Positions 25,520 to 34,771 are shown, counted from the stretch's first letter. The stretch is 64,000 nt of DNA from Acidovorax sp. FHTAMBA (GCF_038958875.1 NZ_CP152407.1:2363501-2427500), one strand, 5' to 3'. The notes: generated from the sequence alone by a model not told the origin. Translations and numbers: made by a program.

Positions 25520-26391
25520 CCTTCGACAGCACCGCCTGCAGCGGGCGCAGATCCAGTGTGCCGATGGTGCCCGACGCGATGGCGTCGTCCCAGGCAAGCC
25601 TATCCTGTCCGGAGGCGAGCCAACTGAGGACTTTGTCCTTCAGGTAGTCGTCAGGCACGTTTGCTAGTTTCACGCAAAAGCCCGCCTGACACAGCGTGCT
25701 TCGTTCAAGTCTCGCCAAATGCGCAGAAGAAGCCGACCAAAGCCTTCCAAGCTGCAACCGCTCGCTCTCGCCGTACTCTCCGACTTCCATGCGCTTGCAC
25801 TCGACCGCCCAGCTTCGACCATGGAGCGTGACATCCATGTCGTGAGTCTGGGCCCTGCCGGGCTGTTCGTCGACGAAAGCAACGCTCGCGCCCGCACGCC
25901 TGTAGCAGGCAGCGACCAGCAATTCAAACAGCCCTCCGTTTGGTTGGCCGCGCTCCTTGGTGACCATGCGCTGGACGCGAGTCTGGATGCCTTCGACCTG
26001 CAGGAGCAGGTCAAGATCGCGTCCGATGGCTTGAAAAACTGGCACCACACGGGAGCCAAAGACATAGTCGTAGTTGCCGATGTGATCCAGCAGGGATTCG
26101 GAAAGGAACAGGTACCAGCCGAAGCTGTCCTTGGCATCGAAAAAGCGTCCACCCTCGTCGCCGACCCCCATGGCGCTCAGGTACAGCCGGCGTGCGGCCT
26201 GCTCTCGGCGCTGCACCCACTGCTGATGCGGTATGAAGCTCTTGAACCAGTCGACGGCCCGGCGCAGGTCTGGGTTGTCCGGCCAGAAGTCGGGGCGCGG
26301 GTCGGGCGGGTCGAAGAAATCTGGTGGAAACGCCAGTTCTCTGGCCAGGCGGGCTGCGCGGTTGTCGGCCAATGGACAAGCTCCTTGACGA

Positions 26392-27315
26392 CTAGACCGG
26401 AGGCTGCCCGAGAGGCGGCAACGGCACGCTGATGTCGTGCAGGTCGCGCACGAGGCGCAGCAGATTCGCATGCTGCTCTGGGCCGTCTGAGAGATCTATA
26501 TACATACGCACAGCCAGTTCGTCGGGCAACTGCCGAGGGTGACCTGCCTGCCGGATGATCGGGATGAACTTCGAGGTGCCGACCTCCCTCATGATTTGCG
26601 CCGTGACAAGCATTTGTTCGTAGCCCACTCCACCTTGGCGTTGCTGTGCTTTTTGCACGTAGGTCTCGGTGCAGATCATCAGCACGCGATCGCTCTCGCG
26701 TAGCCCTCGCGCCATGAAGTGCGCCAAGTCCTCACCCGGGCGCACATGCCACTGATCGAGTGTCACTTCGACACCGTTTTGCCTGAGCGTCATGGCCAGC
26801 TGGGTGACCCACGAACGGTGCTCCGGTGAATCCCAGGAATACGAGATGAATACCTGGGGCGGGCGCCGCAGCGGCCCCAGCGTGCCCGTGGGTAACAGTC
26901 CAGCGCGGTGCAGCACATCTGCGAGATTGACGTTCTTCACGGCCCAATGGCTGCGATTGACTTCCCACTTCGGGTCGATGTCGAGCTCAGCCAGCAGTTG
27001 CATGAAACTGGCATGGGGAATGGGCGCAACGGTGGCATCGAAATTGAACGTGAAAGCGAACTCTTTCTGCCGGCGGCTGATGCCGGTGACCCGGCCCACA
27101 TGGACCGGCGCACCCACGTATTTTTCGTAGGCAAAGAGTGTCGGCAGATCCAGGAGCGCTGCCAACGCCGTATCGTCCAGCGCTTCGAACTGCTGCTTGA
27201 CCTGTGCGTTCGTATACTCGAACACGCGGTCGTATTCCATGACCCAAGATGTTCCGGTCCAAGCCGCCTCATTGCCAGACATCAAGAGGTTGTACAGGTT
27301 CTTCTGGATGGTCAT
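26392..27315 (-). CDS. TIR/SEFIR-domain protein, candidate defence sensor or effector
   Basis: 307 residues. The N-terminal half (1-145) is a domain I have seen attached to bacterial TIR/SEFIR proteins (FAYEKYVGAPVHVGRVTGI near 60-80, then WEVNRSHWAVKNVNLADVL near 113-131). The C-terminal domain from about 150 is TIR/SEFIR: PQVFISYSWDSPEHRSWVTQLA, then VEVTLDQWHVRPGEDLAHFM and ESDRVLMICTETYVQKAQ, with GGVGYEQ carrying a candidate catalytic Glu. Bacterial TIR domains hydrolyse NAD or make nucleotide signals. It lies 125 bp after the helicase gene and 20 bp before the PD-(D/E)XK gene, all on one strand, so it belongs to a defence operon. Which partner it works with is inference. Confidence 0.82.
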   Translation of the reverse strand: MTIQKNLYNLLMSGNEAAWTGTSWVMEYDRVFEYTNAQVKQQFEALDDTALAALLDLPTLFAYEKYVGAPVHVGRVTGISRRQKEFAFTFNFDATVAPIPHASFMQLLAELDIDPKWEVNRSHWAVKNVNLADVLHRAGLLPTGTLGPLRRPPQVFISYSWDSPEHRSWVTQLAMTLRQNGVEVTLDQWHVRPGEDLAHFMARGLRESDRVLMICTETYVQKAQQRQGGVGYEQMLVTAQIMREVGTSKFIPIIRQAGHPRQLPDELAVRMYIDLSDGPEQHANLLRLVRDLHDISVPLPPLGQPPV

Positions 27316-27440
27316 GGCCTTCTATCGAATGAAGGGCCCTTTGCATGACCATGGCGATCCTTGGCAGATCGCATCTTGATGCATTTGCTCATGCCTTCAT
27401 CAGTTCCTTGTATGGGGGCGGTCATCTTGGTTGGGTGTAT

Positions 27441-29363
27441 CTAAAGTGGGCTGAGCTTGACTACCAGCCAGCCCTTGTCACGCAGGGCCTGCACATGTTG
27501 TTCGGGCGCGCGCTCGCTGTTCATCGCCAGGCAAAGCAAATGTGATGGACGGGATGCGGCGACATACAGATTCCGATAGAGACTGCGAGTCGAATCGTTG
27601 GCTTTGACGCTCAGAGGCGCGCCGCTGGCGATGCCGACAAGCGCAGCCTGCAGGTCATGGCTCCTTGCTGGATGCGCATGCGCCTCGAGCACAAGCGTCG
27701 CAAGGTGGGTCTCGCCCTTGACCGAGGCAATGGTTCCAACGTGCACCGGGATGGATCGTCCTTGGTGAAGGACAACATGCGCGTTGTTCACTCTGGATGT
27801 GGGCGTAGGTTCGGTGGCGACTTCAAAGACGCTCAGCGCGGCGAACGCGTCTCTGGTGAGTGCGGTTGGGAGCAAGGCGCTCAGGGCTTCGTACATCGTG
27901 TCAATCGTTGAGCGCCACCGTGCTGCCGATGTGTGCCCCGTACTCGTGGCCAGTTGGTGACAAAGCACGCGAATCGGATCAACGTTGGACCCCGCGAGCT
28001 CGAGCCGGCGGAGGAGATGGGTGGCATCTCTCAACTCTTGGACCGAGGGGGCAGCGGCGGCACGCAATGCGATCAATATCGCGCGCCTGATGTCGCGAAC
28101 GCGTTGCTCGAGGCCCATGGCAACAACCCCCAAGGCATCCGGATCCGCCAGAAGGCAGTGGATGCTCTCGGAGCCGCTTGGCGACGTGGTCATCGCCACA
28201 TATTCAGGCCAGTAATCACCAATGTGTCGGCCGGCAGCGCTTGCCGAATCGCTGCGCTTTCGGGCGCAGATTGCCTTCACCGCGCCAATGCCAAGCTCGG
28301 CATCTGAAAACGAGGACAACACATGTTTGCCGTAGGCTTCAATGACGGTCGTGACAGCCGTGGTCGCATAGAGGAACAACACGGGGGCGCGCGCATCGGC
28401 CACGACCGGGGCGGCCACCGCTTCGCCATGTTCCTGGACCGCGCGCACGACGGCCGCGATACTTTCCGGAAAACGCTTTGTTGAGGTCACGCTCAACGGA
28501 TGGGGGCGAGGGAAGGTCAGTCTTGCGGCATCAGTGCCAGACGACAGGATGCGCTGGTTCCTGTCGCCGTAGCGCTGCATGACCACCGTATCGTCAAACA
28601 GCCTTGCCAACAGGTCTTCCTGGGCCCAACTTGTGTCCTGCATTTCATCGATCAGAACAAGCGGGAAGCGATGCGACAGCCGTTTGGGCATGTCGGGAAA
28701 CCGAACCAGTAACCTCTCCGCAAAGGCGAACATGTCGTCGAATCGAAAAACGCCTTTTGCCCGCAGGCGGTCCTTGAGTTGCTGTGCTTCAGTCCACGAA
28801 GCCGTGCCCGGTCCCGGAAGGCCGCCGTCCTCATAGCCGAGCGTCAGGTCTGCCCCTTCATAGCGCAGCGACGCAATCGCGGCTGGCCCTCGCTGGGGGT
28901 TGTTACGGACCCAGGCATTGAGCGTCCACTTGGTGCGCAACAGGGAAAGTGCTTGCGCCGCAAAGATCTCGTTGTCCACAACGTCCACGGCTTCGCCGTC
29001 ACTTCGCAACAGAGGCAGTGCCAGGAACTGATTGACGAAGGCGTGGATGGTTCCCACATAGTGCGGATAGCCGAGAAGCCGAGCGCCCGTGCTGGATGTG
29101 CTGAGCCGTCTGGAGATCTCGTCTCGTGCGACGTTTGTATGGCTGAGCACACAGATCCCGCGATGAGGGTGCGTCCATTTGTCGGCCAATAACTGAAGCT
29201 TCGCCGCAAGCAGCGTGGTTTTGCCGCTTCCAGGTGCGGCTTGTACGTCGCGTGACCCCATTTCCAGAAGGACCGCTTTTCGTTCGGCGTCGCTGAAGTC
29301 GAGCGAAGGAAAGTCAATGATGAGTTTTTCCAGGTCATGTTCGACCAGGAGAGGGACGCTCAT
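27441..29363 (-). CDS. UvrD/PcrA-like superfamily 1 helicase (GajB-like)
   Basis: 640 residues. SF1 motifs in order: Walker A QAAPGSGKTT near 39-48, motif Ia LSHTNVARDEISRR near 72-85, motif II LVLIDEMQDTS near 236-246, QRYGDRNQRI near 264-273 and the terminal LYVAASRPSHLLCLAM near 605-620. Its ATG overlaps the stop of the OLD-family gene by 4 bp, the gene order of Gabija (GajA then GajB) and of class 2 OLD loci. Within Gabija the helicase senses or processes DNA ends for the nuclease. Slightly longer than usual GajB proteins (about 500), so I call it Gabija-like. Confidence 0.85.
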   Translation of the reverse strand: MSVPLLVEHDLEKLIIDFPSLDFSDAERKAVLLEMGSRDVQAAPGSGKTTLLAAKLQLLADKWTHPHRGICVLSHTNVARDEISRRLSTSSTGARLLGYPHYVGTIHAFVNQFLALPLLRSDGEAVDVVDNEIFAAQALSLLRTKWTLNAWVRNNPQRGPAAIASLRYEGADLTLGYEDGGLPGPGTASWTEAQQLKDRLRAKGVFRFDDMFAFAERLLVRFPDMPKRLSHRFPLVLIDEMQDTSWAQEDLLARLFDDTVVMQRYGDRNQRILSSGTDAARLTFPRPHPLSVTSTKRFPESIAAVVRAVQEHGEAVAAPVVADARAPVLFLYATTAVTTVIEAYGKHVLSSFSDAELGIGAVKAICARKRSDSASAAGRHIGDYWPEYVAMTTSPSGSESIHCLLADPDALGVVAMGLEQRVRDIRRAILIALRAAAAPSVQELRDATHLLRRLELAGSNVDPIRVLCHQLATSTGHTSAARWRSTIDTMYEALSALLPTALTRDAFAALSVFEVATEPTPTSRVNNAHVVLHQGRSIPVHVGTIASVKGETHLATLVLEAHAHPARSHDLQAALVGIASGAPLSVKANDSTRSLYRNLYVAASRPSHLLCLAMNSERAPEQHVQALRDKGWLVVKLSPL

Positions 29364-31315
29364 GGGGTCGCCTTCATCACTGCAGCTGCCGGTGCCGGGT
29401 CTGACGTTGCCGTGAGGTGGCGCAGCGCCGCCTTTAGATAGGGTGGCAGTGCGTCCAGTAGAACTTGGTCGATGCCAAAGTTCTTGGTGCGAAGCAACTT
29501 GGCGGCGTACTGGGCCGTGACGGCCTTGGACGCGTCTTTCTCGTACAGAGGTCTGTATATCGCGATAGCCAGCGCTTCTGTCGTTGCATGGGCAGCTTTC
29601 TCGGCCGGCCAGGCCGCTTTCGCCTCTTCAAGCGTCTTCGCTTCGTCGGTGTCGGTCAGCCGTTCGCCCCTGCTTTTTTCCTTTTTTGCCATGGCAATGG
29701 CCAGGAACATGACTTCGGCCAAGCCAGCCGCTGCGAGGTCGTACTCCAGCGTCCAGTGGTTCGACACGAAGACTTTCACGGCAGGGTCGTCGGCCGCCTC
29801 CACCCGGGCGATCTTTTTGCCCACGGCCAAAACAGCTTCACCCGGTGGGTAGTCCTTTTCAAATCGGCGACCCTTTGTCGGTATGGACACGTAGCTTGCA
29901 GCGTCCGGCACGATGTCGCGGTCTGTGATGCAGGCCACGGGAACGGGAATGGCCTCGCTGGCAACCGATCGCTGAAATATCCTGGCGTAGTGGTACAGGC
30001 CAACGTCGCCCACATTGACAATGGAAACGCCATGCTTCGAAAACGAAAGACCTGCCACTTCAGCGATGGCGGGTAGGAGCAACGCTTCTGCCGGGCCTTC
30101 GACGATGGCCACGCCACGGGCAAAGAACAGATTCGACTTTGTTGCATCGATGAATCGGTGGAGGTACTCGTAGTCGGCTCGGGCGAGTTTGGTCTCATCC
30201 GGGCGCAGCGGAAAGGTCGTCCCCTTGTGAACCAAAGTCATCGATTCGAGGCGCGCGCCTGCGGCCAACGACGGGCTGTGCGTTGTCATGATGACCTGAA
30301 CGGGATGTTGGTTCGCTTTTGGTCTTTGTTGGATGAGCGCCATCACCCGCTCTTGCAACTGCGGATGCAGGTGCGCTTCGGGCTCTTCGACGAGCAGCAG
30401 CCCAAGCTCATCGGTACTGCGAAGCAGGACGAGTTCCGTGGCCATGAACAGCGCATTGTTGTATCCAAGGCCCCGTGGACAGCGCTCGGCGGGATGGATC
30501 ACGCCTGGAGGGAGTAGGCTGAGTTCAAAACGCTCCAGAATTTGCGTGAGGCTCGCATCCCCCGCGATGCGGATCTGCGAGGCCAACGTCTCACCGGCGA
30601 AGGACATAAGACCCAGGTAGTTGTCATTGATGTCGTCCTGCACAGAGCCAACGGCTGCGTGGCTGCCGATCTGGTGTTGCGCCTGATTCATCACCCCCAC
30701 AAGCGTCTTCGCCGGCACGGTCGGATTCGTTGCGTCGAAGTCGCTCTTGCCTTGTTCGACCATGTCCACGTGGGCGCCCAAGATTTGAGAGAGGCGGGAT
30801 TGACGGCCAGGCCGCAATTCAGCCTCGGCGTCACGCAGTGGGCGAAGGTATGTGGCACGCACCAGCTCGCGCACGGCGGAGCCGATTTCTGGACCAGTTC
30901 CGTTCTTGCCTGCCCGTGTGATGACGTCGATGCGGCCACGCGCGCCCGGCTGCGGCGGCCGCCTACGCGCCTGAAGGCTCAGTATCAGGCTGCGGGAACC
31001 ATCGGTTTCGTAGGTCAGCCACTCCAAGACGGCGGCCTCTTGAGCGGGGGACAGGTCCCGCAGTGTGGCCTCGATGACAAGGGTGTCCGCACGGTTGGCG
31101 CCACGAACAAAGAAATCATGTTCTTGAAGGCGGACGGCTTCAAAACTGGTTGTCCAAAGCAGGAACCGAATGGCGTCGATGATGCTGGTCTTGCCTGCAT
31201 CGTTCTCGCCGATGAGGATGTTCAGATTTGGATTGAGTTTCCAGTCCAGGGCTGGTGCGGTAGTGCCATCGCCGAAGGCGCGGAAATTGTGAGCGTGAAT
31301 GTGCTGCAGATACAT
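29360..31315 (-). CDS. OLD-family ATPase-TOPRIM endonuclease (GajA-like, class 2 OLD)
   Basis: 651 residues. N-terminal SMC-like ATPase with Walker A GENDAGKTSIIDAIRFLL near 36-53, a signature-like ERCPRGLGYNNALFMATEL near 277-295 and Walker B GLLLVEEPEAHLHPQLQ near 305-321, followed by MTTHSPSLAA. The TOPRIM nuclease part starts near 398 (VAIVEGPAEALLLP; acid triad continued by CITDRDIVPD near 456). Overlap with the helicase gene is 4 bp. This pair matches Gabija: a nucleotide-regulated nuclease blocked by high NTP and activated during infection. It is about 70 residues longer than typical GajA. Confidence 0.87.
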   Translation of the reverse strand: MYLQHIHAHNFRAFGDGTTAPALDWKLNPNLNILIGENDAGKTSIIDAIRFLLWTTSFEAVRLQEHDFFVRGANRADTLVIEATLRDLSPAQEAAVLEWLTYETDGSRSLILSLQARRRPPQPGARGRIDVITRAGKNGTGPEIGSAVRELVRATYLRPLRDAEAELRPGRQSRLSQILGAHVDMVEQGKSDFDATNPTVPAKTLVGVMNQAQHQIGSHAAVGSVQDDINDNYLGLMSFAGETLASQIRIAGDASLTQILERFELSLLPPGVIHPAERCPRGLGYNNALFMATELVLLRSTDELGLLLVEEPEAHLHPQLQERVMALIQQRPKANQHPVQVIMTTHSPSLAAGARLESMTLVHKGTTFPLRPDETKLARADYEYLHRFIDATKSNLFFARGVAIVEGPAEALLLPAIAEVAGLSFSKHGVSIVNVGDVGLYHYARIFQRSVASEAIPVPVACITDRDIVPDAASYVSIPTKGRRFEKDYPPGEAVLAVGKKIARVEAADDPAVKVFVSNHWTLEYDLAAAGLAEVMFLAIAMAKKEKSRGERLTDTDEAKTLEEAKAAWPAEKAAHATTEALAIAIYRPLYEKDASKAVTAQYAAKLLRTKNFGIDQVLLDALPPYLKAALRHLTATSDPAPAAAVMKATP

Positions 31316-31742
31316 GTTTGTCCGCAGGTTCTCTGCGCCTGGTCAGGGGTCCCGCCACATCTCCGCAATGTTTTTTAGCGAGCTCATGTTGTCAAATGTA
31401 ACAAAACAGCACTGTAAATGTGGACCTTCAGGCAATCGACATACCAAGCCTCGGTCAAGCGGGCTCGTACCAAGAGACCAAGGTGAACCTTGGGATGCTC
31501 TGTGTCTTTGAGCGCGTGAATCGGGAAGGACCGCCCGCAAGCCTGGAGAAGTGCGTTTGGTATGACGCAATCGTCCCCAGTGGGACACGCGTGGCGCGCC
31601 ACCATGAAGTGTCTCGCATTCCCGGCTTACTTCGTTCGCCATCAGCACTTTCGGCGAAAGCAGGTGAGCGCGTCAGAGATCGCGCCTCAAGCCGAAGACT
31701 GTGCAGCGATACGTCTGAATCGGTTGCCATGCACCGGTCTAT
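31316..31742. other. Gap upstream of the defence operon; possible promoter
   Basis: 427 bp without a recognised gene. On the minus strand TTGACA at 31395-31390 is followed 17 nt later by a weak -10 (AACATT), about 50 bp before the OLD gene start. This is a possible but poor sigma-70 promoter. Confidence 0.35.
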
Positions 31743-32558
31743 TCAATTGCCTGGAAGGTCGAACATCCGTCGGCTGTTGGAGCTGCAGGCTCGAATGATC
31801 TCGTCGACATCGCGACCCATGAGCTCTGCCACGCTGGCGGCGACCCAAGGAAGATTGGCCGGCTCGTTGTGTCCACGACGCGTTTCGGCATTCTTGGGAA
31901 ACAGGTAGGGGGCATCCGTCTCAAGGTGCAGTCGATCCAGCGGTATGGCTGGCAGGGCCTCGCGAAGTGCTTGGCCGCGCTGGAGATCTGTGACCCAGCC
32001 CGTGATGCCGATGTCGAGCCCCATCGCGAGAAAGGCTTCTGCTTCCGCGCGGTTGCCCGTGAAACAGTGCACGACGCCGCGCGCTCCGTCGGCCACTACA
32101 GGCGTAAGCATGTCGTGGAAATCGATGAAGGCGTCGCGGCAGTGAAGAAAAAGCGGCTTGCGAGTCGCTACAGCCATTGACAGCTGCTGCTCGAAAGCAA
32201 TGCGCTGTGTCTGCGGAGTCGAAAAGTTGCGGTTGTAGTCAAGGCCACACTCTCCAACCGCCACGACCTCCGGGCACTTCCAGAGTTCGGTCAGCTCGCG
32301 GAAGGTGCTTGGGTCGTACGACTTTGCGCCATGGGGGTGTACCCCCGCGGTCGCGAAGACGGTGCCCGGATTGGCTCTTGCAAGCTCTAGGGCCAGACGA
32401 CTGGATGCCGCCGACGTGCCTGTGGCGATCATCTGGGCAACGTTTGCCGCCCTTGCACGCGTCAACAATTGGGCAGTCAGCGACACCAACTGCACCGAGT
32501 GAAAGTTGGCGCCGATATCGACCAGTTGCGCTCGTTCGGATTGTGTTCCCTTGCTCAT
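31743..32558 (-). CDS. TatD family deoxyribonuclease
   Basis: 271 residues from ATG 32558. Metal-dependent hydrolase of the TatD family: DIGANFHSVQL near 13-23, TAGVHPHGAKSYD near 75-87, VAVGECGLDYNRNFS near 105-119, FLHCRDAFIDFHDML near 148-162, VVHCFTGNRAEAEAFL near 174-189 and LETDAPYLFPKNAETRRGHNEP near 217-238. All metal ligands appear present. Usually a housekeeping 3'-5' DNase, but TatD homologues also occur in defence systems (QatD), and this copy sits inside the island 427 bp upstream of the Gabija-like pair. The RBS is weak. Confidence 0.88.
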   Translation of the reverse strand: MSKGTQSERAQLVDIGANFHSVQLVSLTAQLLTRARAANVAQMIATGTSAASSRLALELARANPGTVFATAGVHPHGAKSYDPSTFRELTELWKCPEVVAVGECGLDYNRNFSTPQTQRIAFEQQLSMAVATRKPLFLHCRDAFIDFHDMLTPVVADGARGVVHCFTGNRAEAEAFLAMGLDIGITGWVTDLQRGQALREALPAIPLDRLHLETDAPYLFPKNAETRRGHNEPANLPWVAASVAELMGRDVDEIIRACSSNSRRMFDLPGN

Positions 32559-33115
32559 TCGCCGATGGTACGGGGTGATGCATACGATCCATCGGCACTC
32601 AGGTCCGGTACCGTGATGGTGCAAGTCGACGACCGACATGTCGCTGCGAGTGACCGTTGCAGCTTGAGTGCTGACGATCAGCAATTCCCAGCTTGAGATT
32701 GTGGTTGGCAGCGAAAGTTGTCGATGACGCCTCTCGCAGCCGATGGCAAGTGTTTCGGTTTCATGCTCGGCATCGCGTTGGCCGAAGGAATGGCGGCCTG
32801 CAGGCTTGGCCGTCGACAACAGCTGCTGTGCGGCAAATATCGCGCTTTCAGCGACTTTGCAGGTAACCCGCCGAGACTGTTCCGTGCCAAACAGGGTTGC
32901 GCTTGTTCGAACTAGGCAGCGGATGCAACTTTGGATGCCTGTGGTGCGCGTCCGGCTCTATGAGTAAAATTGCTGCTAGGCGCCCGCCCAAGCTCTGGAC
33001 AGCTTGAAAAAGGCCATTGGCAGTCTCCCGAAGTACTCTCGCCATCAACCATCCGGATACCGGCTGTTCGATAGCGACAAAACGTCCAGCGCTCGAACAG
33101 TATTGGAGTATTCCG
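32559..33115. other. 557-bp gap without a recognised gene
   Basis: Several short frames in both directions, none with family resemblance or a good RBS. It contains the upstream regions of tatD (leftward) and the next rightward gene. Confidence 0.3.
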
Positions 33116-33844
33116 ATGAGTAATTATGTCCGCTCGGCCGCCTATGCGGCCTCCCAAGCACTTGCCGCGCAAGGCTTGACCGTCAAGCGTTCCCATCTTT
33201 CCGAAGTCGTCGCCGCGCTACTGGGCTACCGTGCCTACGCGGCTCTGGTCGTCGAAGACGCGAACCCCAAGCTCGACTACCACCTGGACGACGCCGAGAT
33301 CGTCGTGCTCAACCTCCCGATGGGGGCGGCGCGCGTCCTTGAGCTGGGCCTTGAAGACGGTACGACACCGTCGATAGTGATGCCGGCGTGCGTCGTGGCG
33401 TTGAAGGCCAGTGCGGATCAGGTCGGTGTCTACGAGGGCGTCGCTGATTTCTATGATTCGCACGCACGCGAGGCGCTGGCCGAAGCAATCTACAACTCCG
33501 ACGAGCTGGCAGGTGCAGTGGCTGAAAGCAATGCCGGCTATCCGGACGAACCTGAAATGGACGTCGAATGCCCGGCGACCGCGGACTTGTGGGCTGCGAC
33601 AGACGAATGGACGATCGAGGCCGACGGGGACATGACCGGGGAGTACGACCCGGAAGGTGACCGCATGTTCAACGGGGACACGCTGAACTGCCGCGGGTGG
33701 CTGACCTACCGCAAGGCGGGGCGCGCGGGGTTGGTGTTCGTGGAGGCTGGCGGAACTGGCGGTGCCGATGACAGTTGGCGCGACCTGGATCGCGAAGCTG
33801 AGCTGGCGTACGAGCAAAGCCTGGAGGCCAAGCAGGCCGGCTAG
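33116..33844 (+). CDS. Hypothetical acidic protein with N-terminal glyoxalase-related domain
   Basis: 242 residues from ATG 33116 (TTGGAG 10 nt upstream). The N-terminus AAYAASQALAAQGLTVKRSHLSEVVAALLGYRAYAAL (about 7-42) is the same kind of small helical domain as in the DUF5623-like protein at 22504-23382. The remainder is acidic, with an Asp/Glu-rich segment near 150-185 and no motif I can name. A stand-alone island gene; function unknown. Confidence 0.6.
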   Translation: MSNYVRSAAYAASQALAAQGLTVKRSHLSEVVAALLGYRAYAALVVEDANPKLDYHLDDAEIVVLNLPMGAARVLELGLEDGTTPSIVMPACVVALKASADQVGVYEGVADFYDSHAREALAEAIYNSDELAGAVAESNAGYPDEPEMDVECPATADLWAATDEWTIEADGDMTGEYDPEGDRMFNGDTLNCRGWLTYRKAGRAGLVFVEAGGTGGADDSWRDLDREAELAYEQSLEAKQAG

Positions 33845-33903
33845 CAAGGACGCACATACCGGCGGGGCGTCGATCGCGCCGCCGGTGCTTCAATCACGCA
33901 GCG

Positions 33904-34672
33904 TCACTTGGACGCGAGATGATTCTTGAGCAGGAACCAGCACATGTTGAGCGCGAAGGAGCGGCCAAGGCGGGTCATCTGATCCTCTGGAATGCCCACA
34001 GGGCGATGGGCGCCCGGGCTCAGAAATCCGAACACACCCGCCAGGCCCTTTTCCTCTTCGGGTGTGACCTCGCCGCTCGTGCGTAGGAACGCCAGCACTT
34101 CGCCCCATTTCGACGGGTTGTAGGTCGCGGGAACTTGCGCGCGTGAAGCCACGTCGGCGGCAACATCCGCCGCCAGCGTTTCCAGCGCGACACGGGCATT
34201 CACGAGGGCCGAGTTGTAGTCGGGCGGAGTCGCGAGAAAGGTCCGGGCCGAATCACCGATCTTGGCGATGATCTCCTGCGCGCGCGGCGCTCTCGAGTTC
34301 TGCAGCGCCACGATCAGGTCGTCCTCCAGTGGGGCCGCATCCGCAATCGACGGGTCGATCTGCACGAGTTTCGTGTCTTTTACGATGTAGCCGTCCAGGA
34401 GCAGGCATTGCGTCAGATCATGCATGCGCTCGTCGAATCGGTACTTCGGATTCACTCTTGCTCGCAGGTCGCCCTTGGTGGCCACGACTTCGGCCAGCAC
34501 AAGCATGAGGGGGCGTTCGTAAAGCCCGCGCAACTCGTTCAACATACAGCAACTGGCCTGGCGACAACGACAGGTGTTGCACGCCGTACTTGCTGAGCAG
34601 CACGATGGACAACATGGGCTCCTGAAGCTCCAGGAATTGTGCGAGGGAATAGCGGGTCCTCGTTCCGATCAT
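33904..34672 (-). pseudogene. HEPN/Abi-C-like protein gene, apparently frameshifted near 34550
   Basis: The strong RBS (AAAGGAGCC) precedes ATG 34672, which opens a frame reading RTRYSLAQFLELQEPMLSIV. The frame that continues the protein (LNELRGLYERPLMLVLAEVV, then NPKYRFDERMHDLTQCLLLDGYIV) is a different one with its first ATG at 34545. A single-base change around 34540-34560 would join them into a protein of about 255 residues. The C-terminal block GVFGFLSPGAHRPVGIPEDQMTRLG resembles the tail of abortive-infection C-terminal (HEPN-like) families. The 213-residue frame 34545-33904 may still be expressed. Divergent from the AbiE-type pair. Confidence 0.5.
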
Positions 34673-34716
34673 GTCTGGCTCCTTTCATCGGACGGCCCTG
34701 CAGAACCGTGAACAAT

Positions 34717-34771
34717 CGATAACGCCATGATAACGCCAATTTGCACGATAACATTGCCTGTGTTATCGTGC
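34717..34771 (+). promoter_or_regulatory. Tandem GATAACGCCA repeats and 11-bp inverted repeat, probable AbiEi operator
   Basis: Two direct repeats GATAACGCCA (34717-34726, 34728-34737; 11-bp period) are followed by a perfect inverted repeat GCACGATAACA (34743-34753) / TGTTATCGTGC (34761-34771) with a 7-nt spacer. It ends 26 bp before the antitoxin start. AbiEi-type antitoxins repress their own promoter by binding inverted repeats, so autoregulation is likely. Confidence 0.6.

Larger units (their letters stand above)
23704..26372 (-). pseudogene. PD-(D/E)XK nuclease gene split by an IS256-type element
   Basis: Two fragments, 26372-25520 and 24130-23704, are parts of one leftward gene. Removing the element plus one copy of the 8-bp duplication rejoins them in frame (..LQAVLSK/DRVLGSS..) into 423 residues. 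Start TTG 26372 is chosen from AAGGAG 6 nt upstream, 20 bp after the TIR gene stop. A restriction-endonuclease-like core lies near residues 155-210: GGLFELLVAACYRRAG (helix acid), then THDMDVTLHGRSWAVECKRM (D...ExK). N- and C-terminal regions are unfamiliar. Paired with the TIR/SEFIR gene it probably formed an antiphage effector pair. In the present state the larger fragment retains the nuclease core but gains a few element-derived residues and lacks about 140 C-terminal ones. Confidence 0.8.

Noticed and set aside
31743..32558. TatD gene as part of a Qat defence system
   Set aside because: No qatA, qatB or QueC-like qatC neighbours; kept as a stand-alone TatD.
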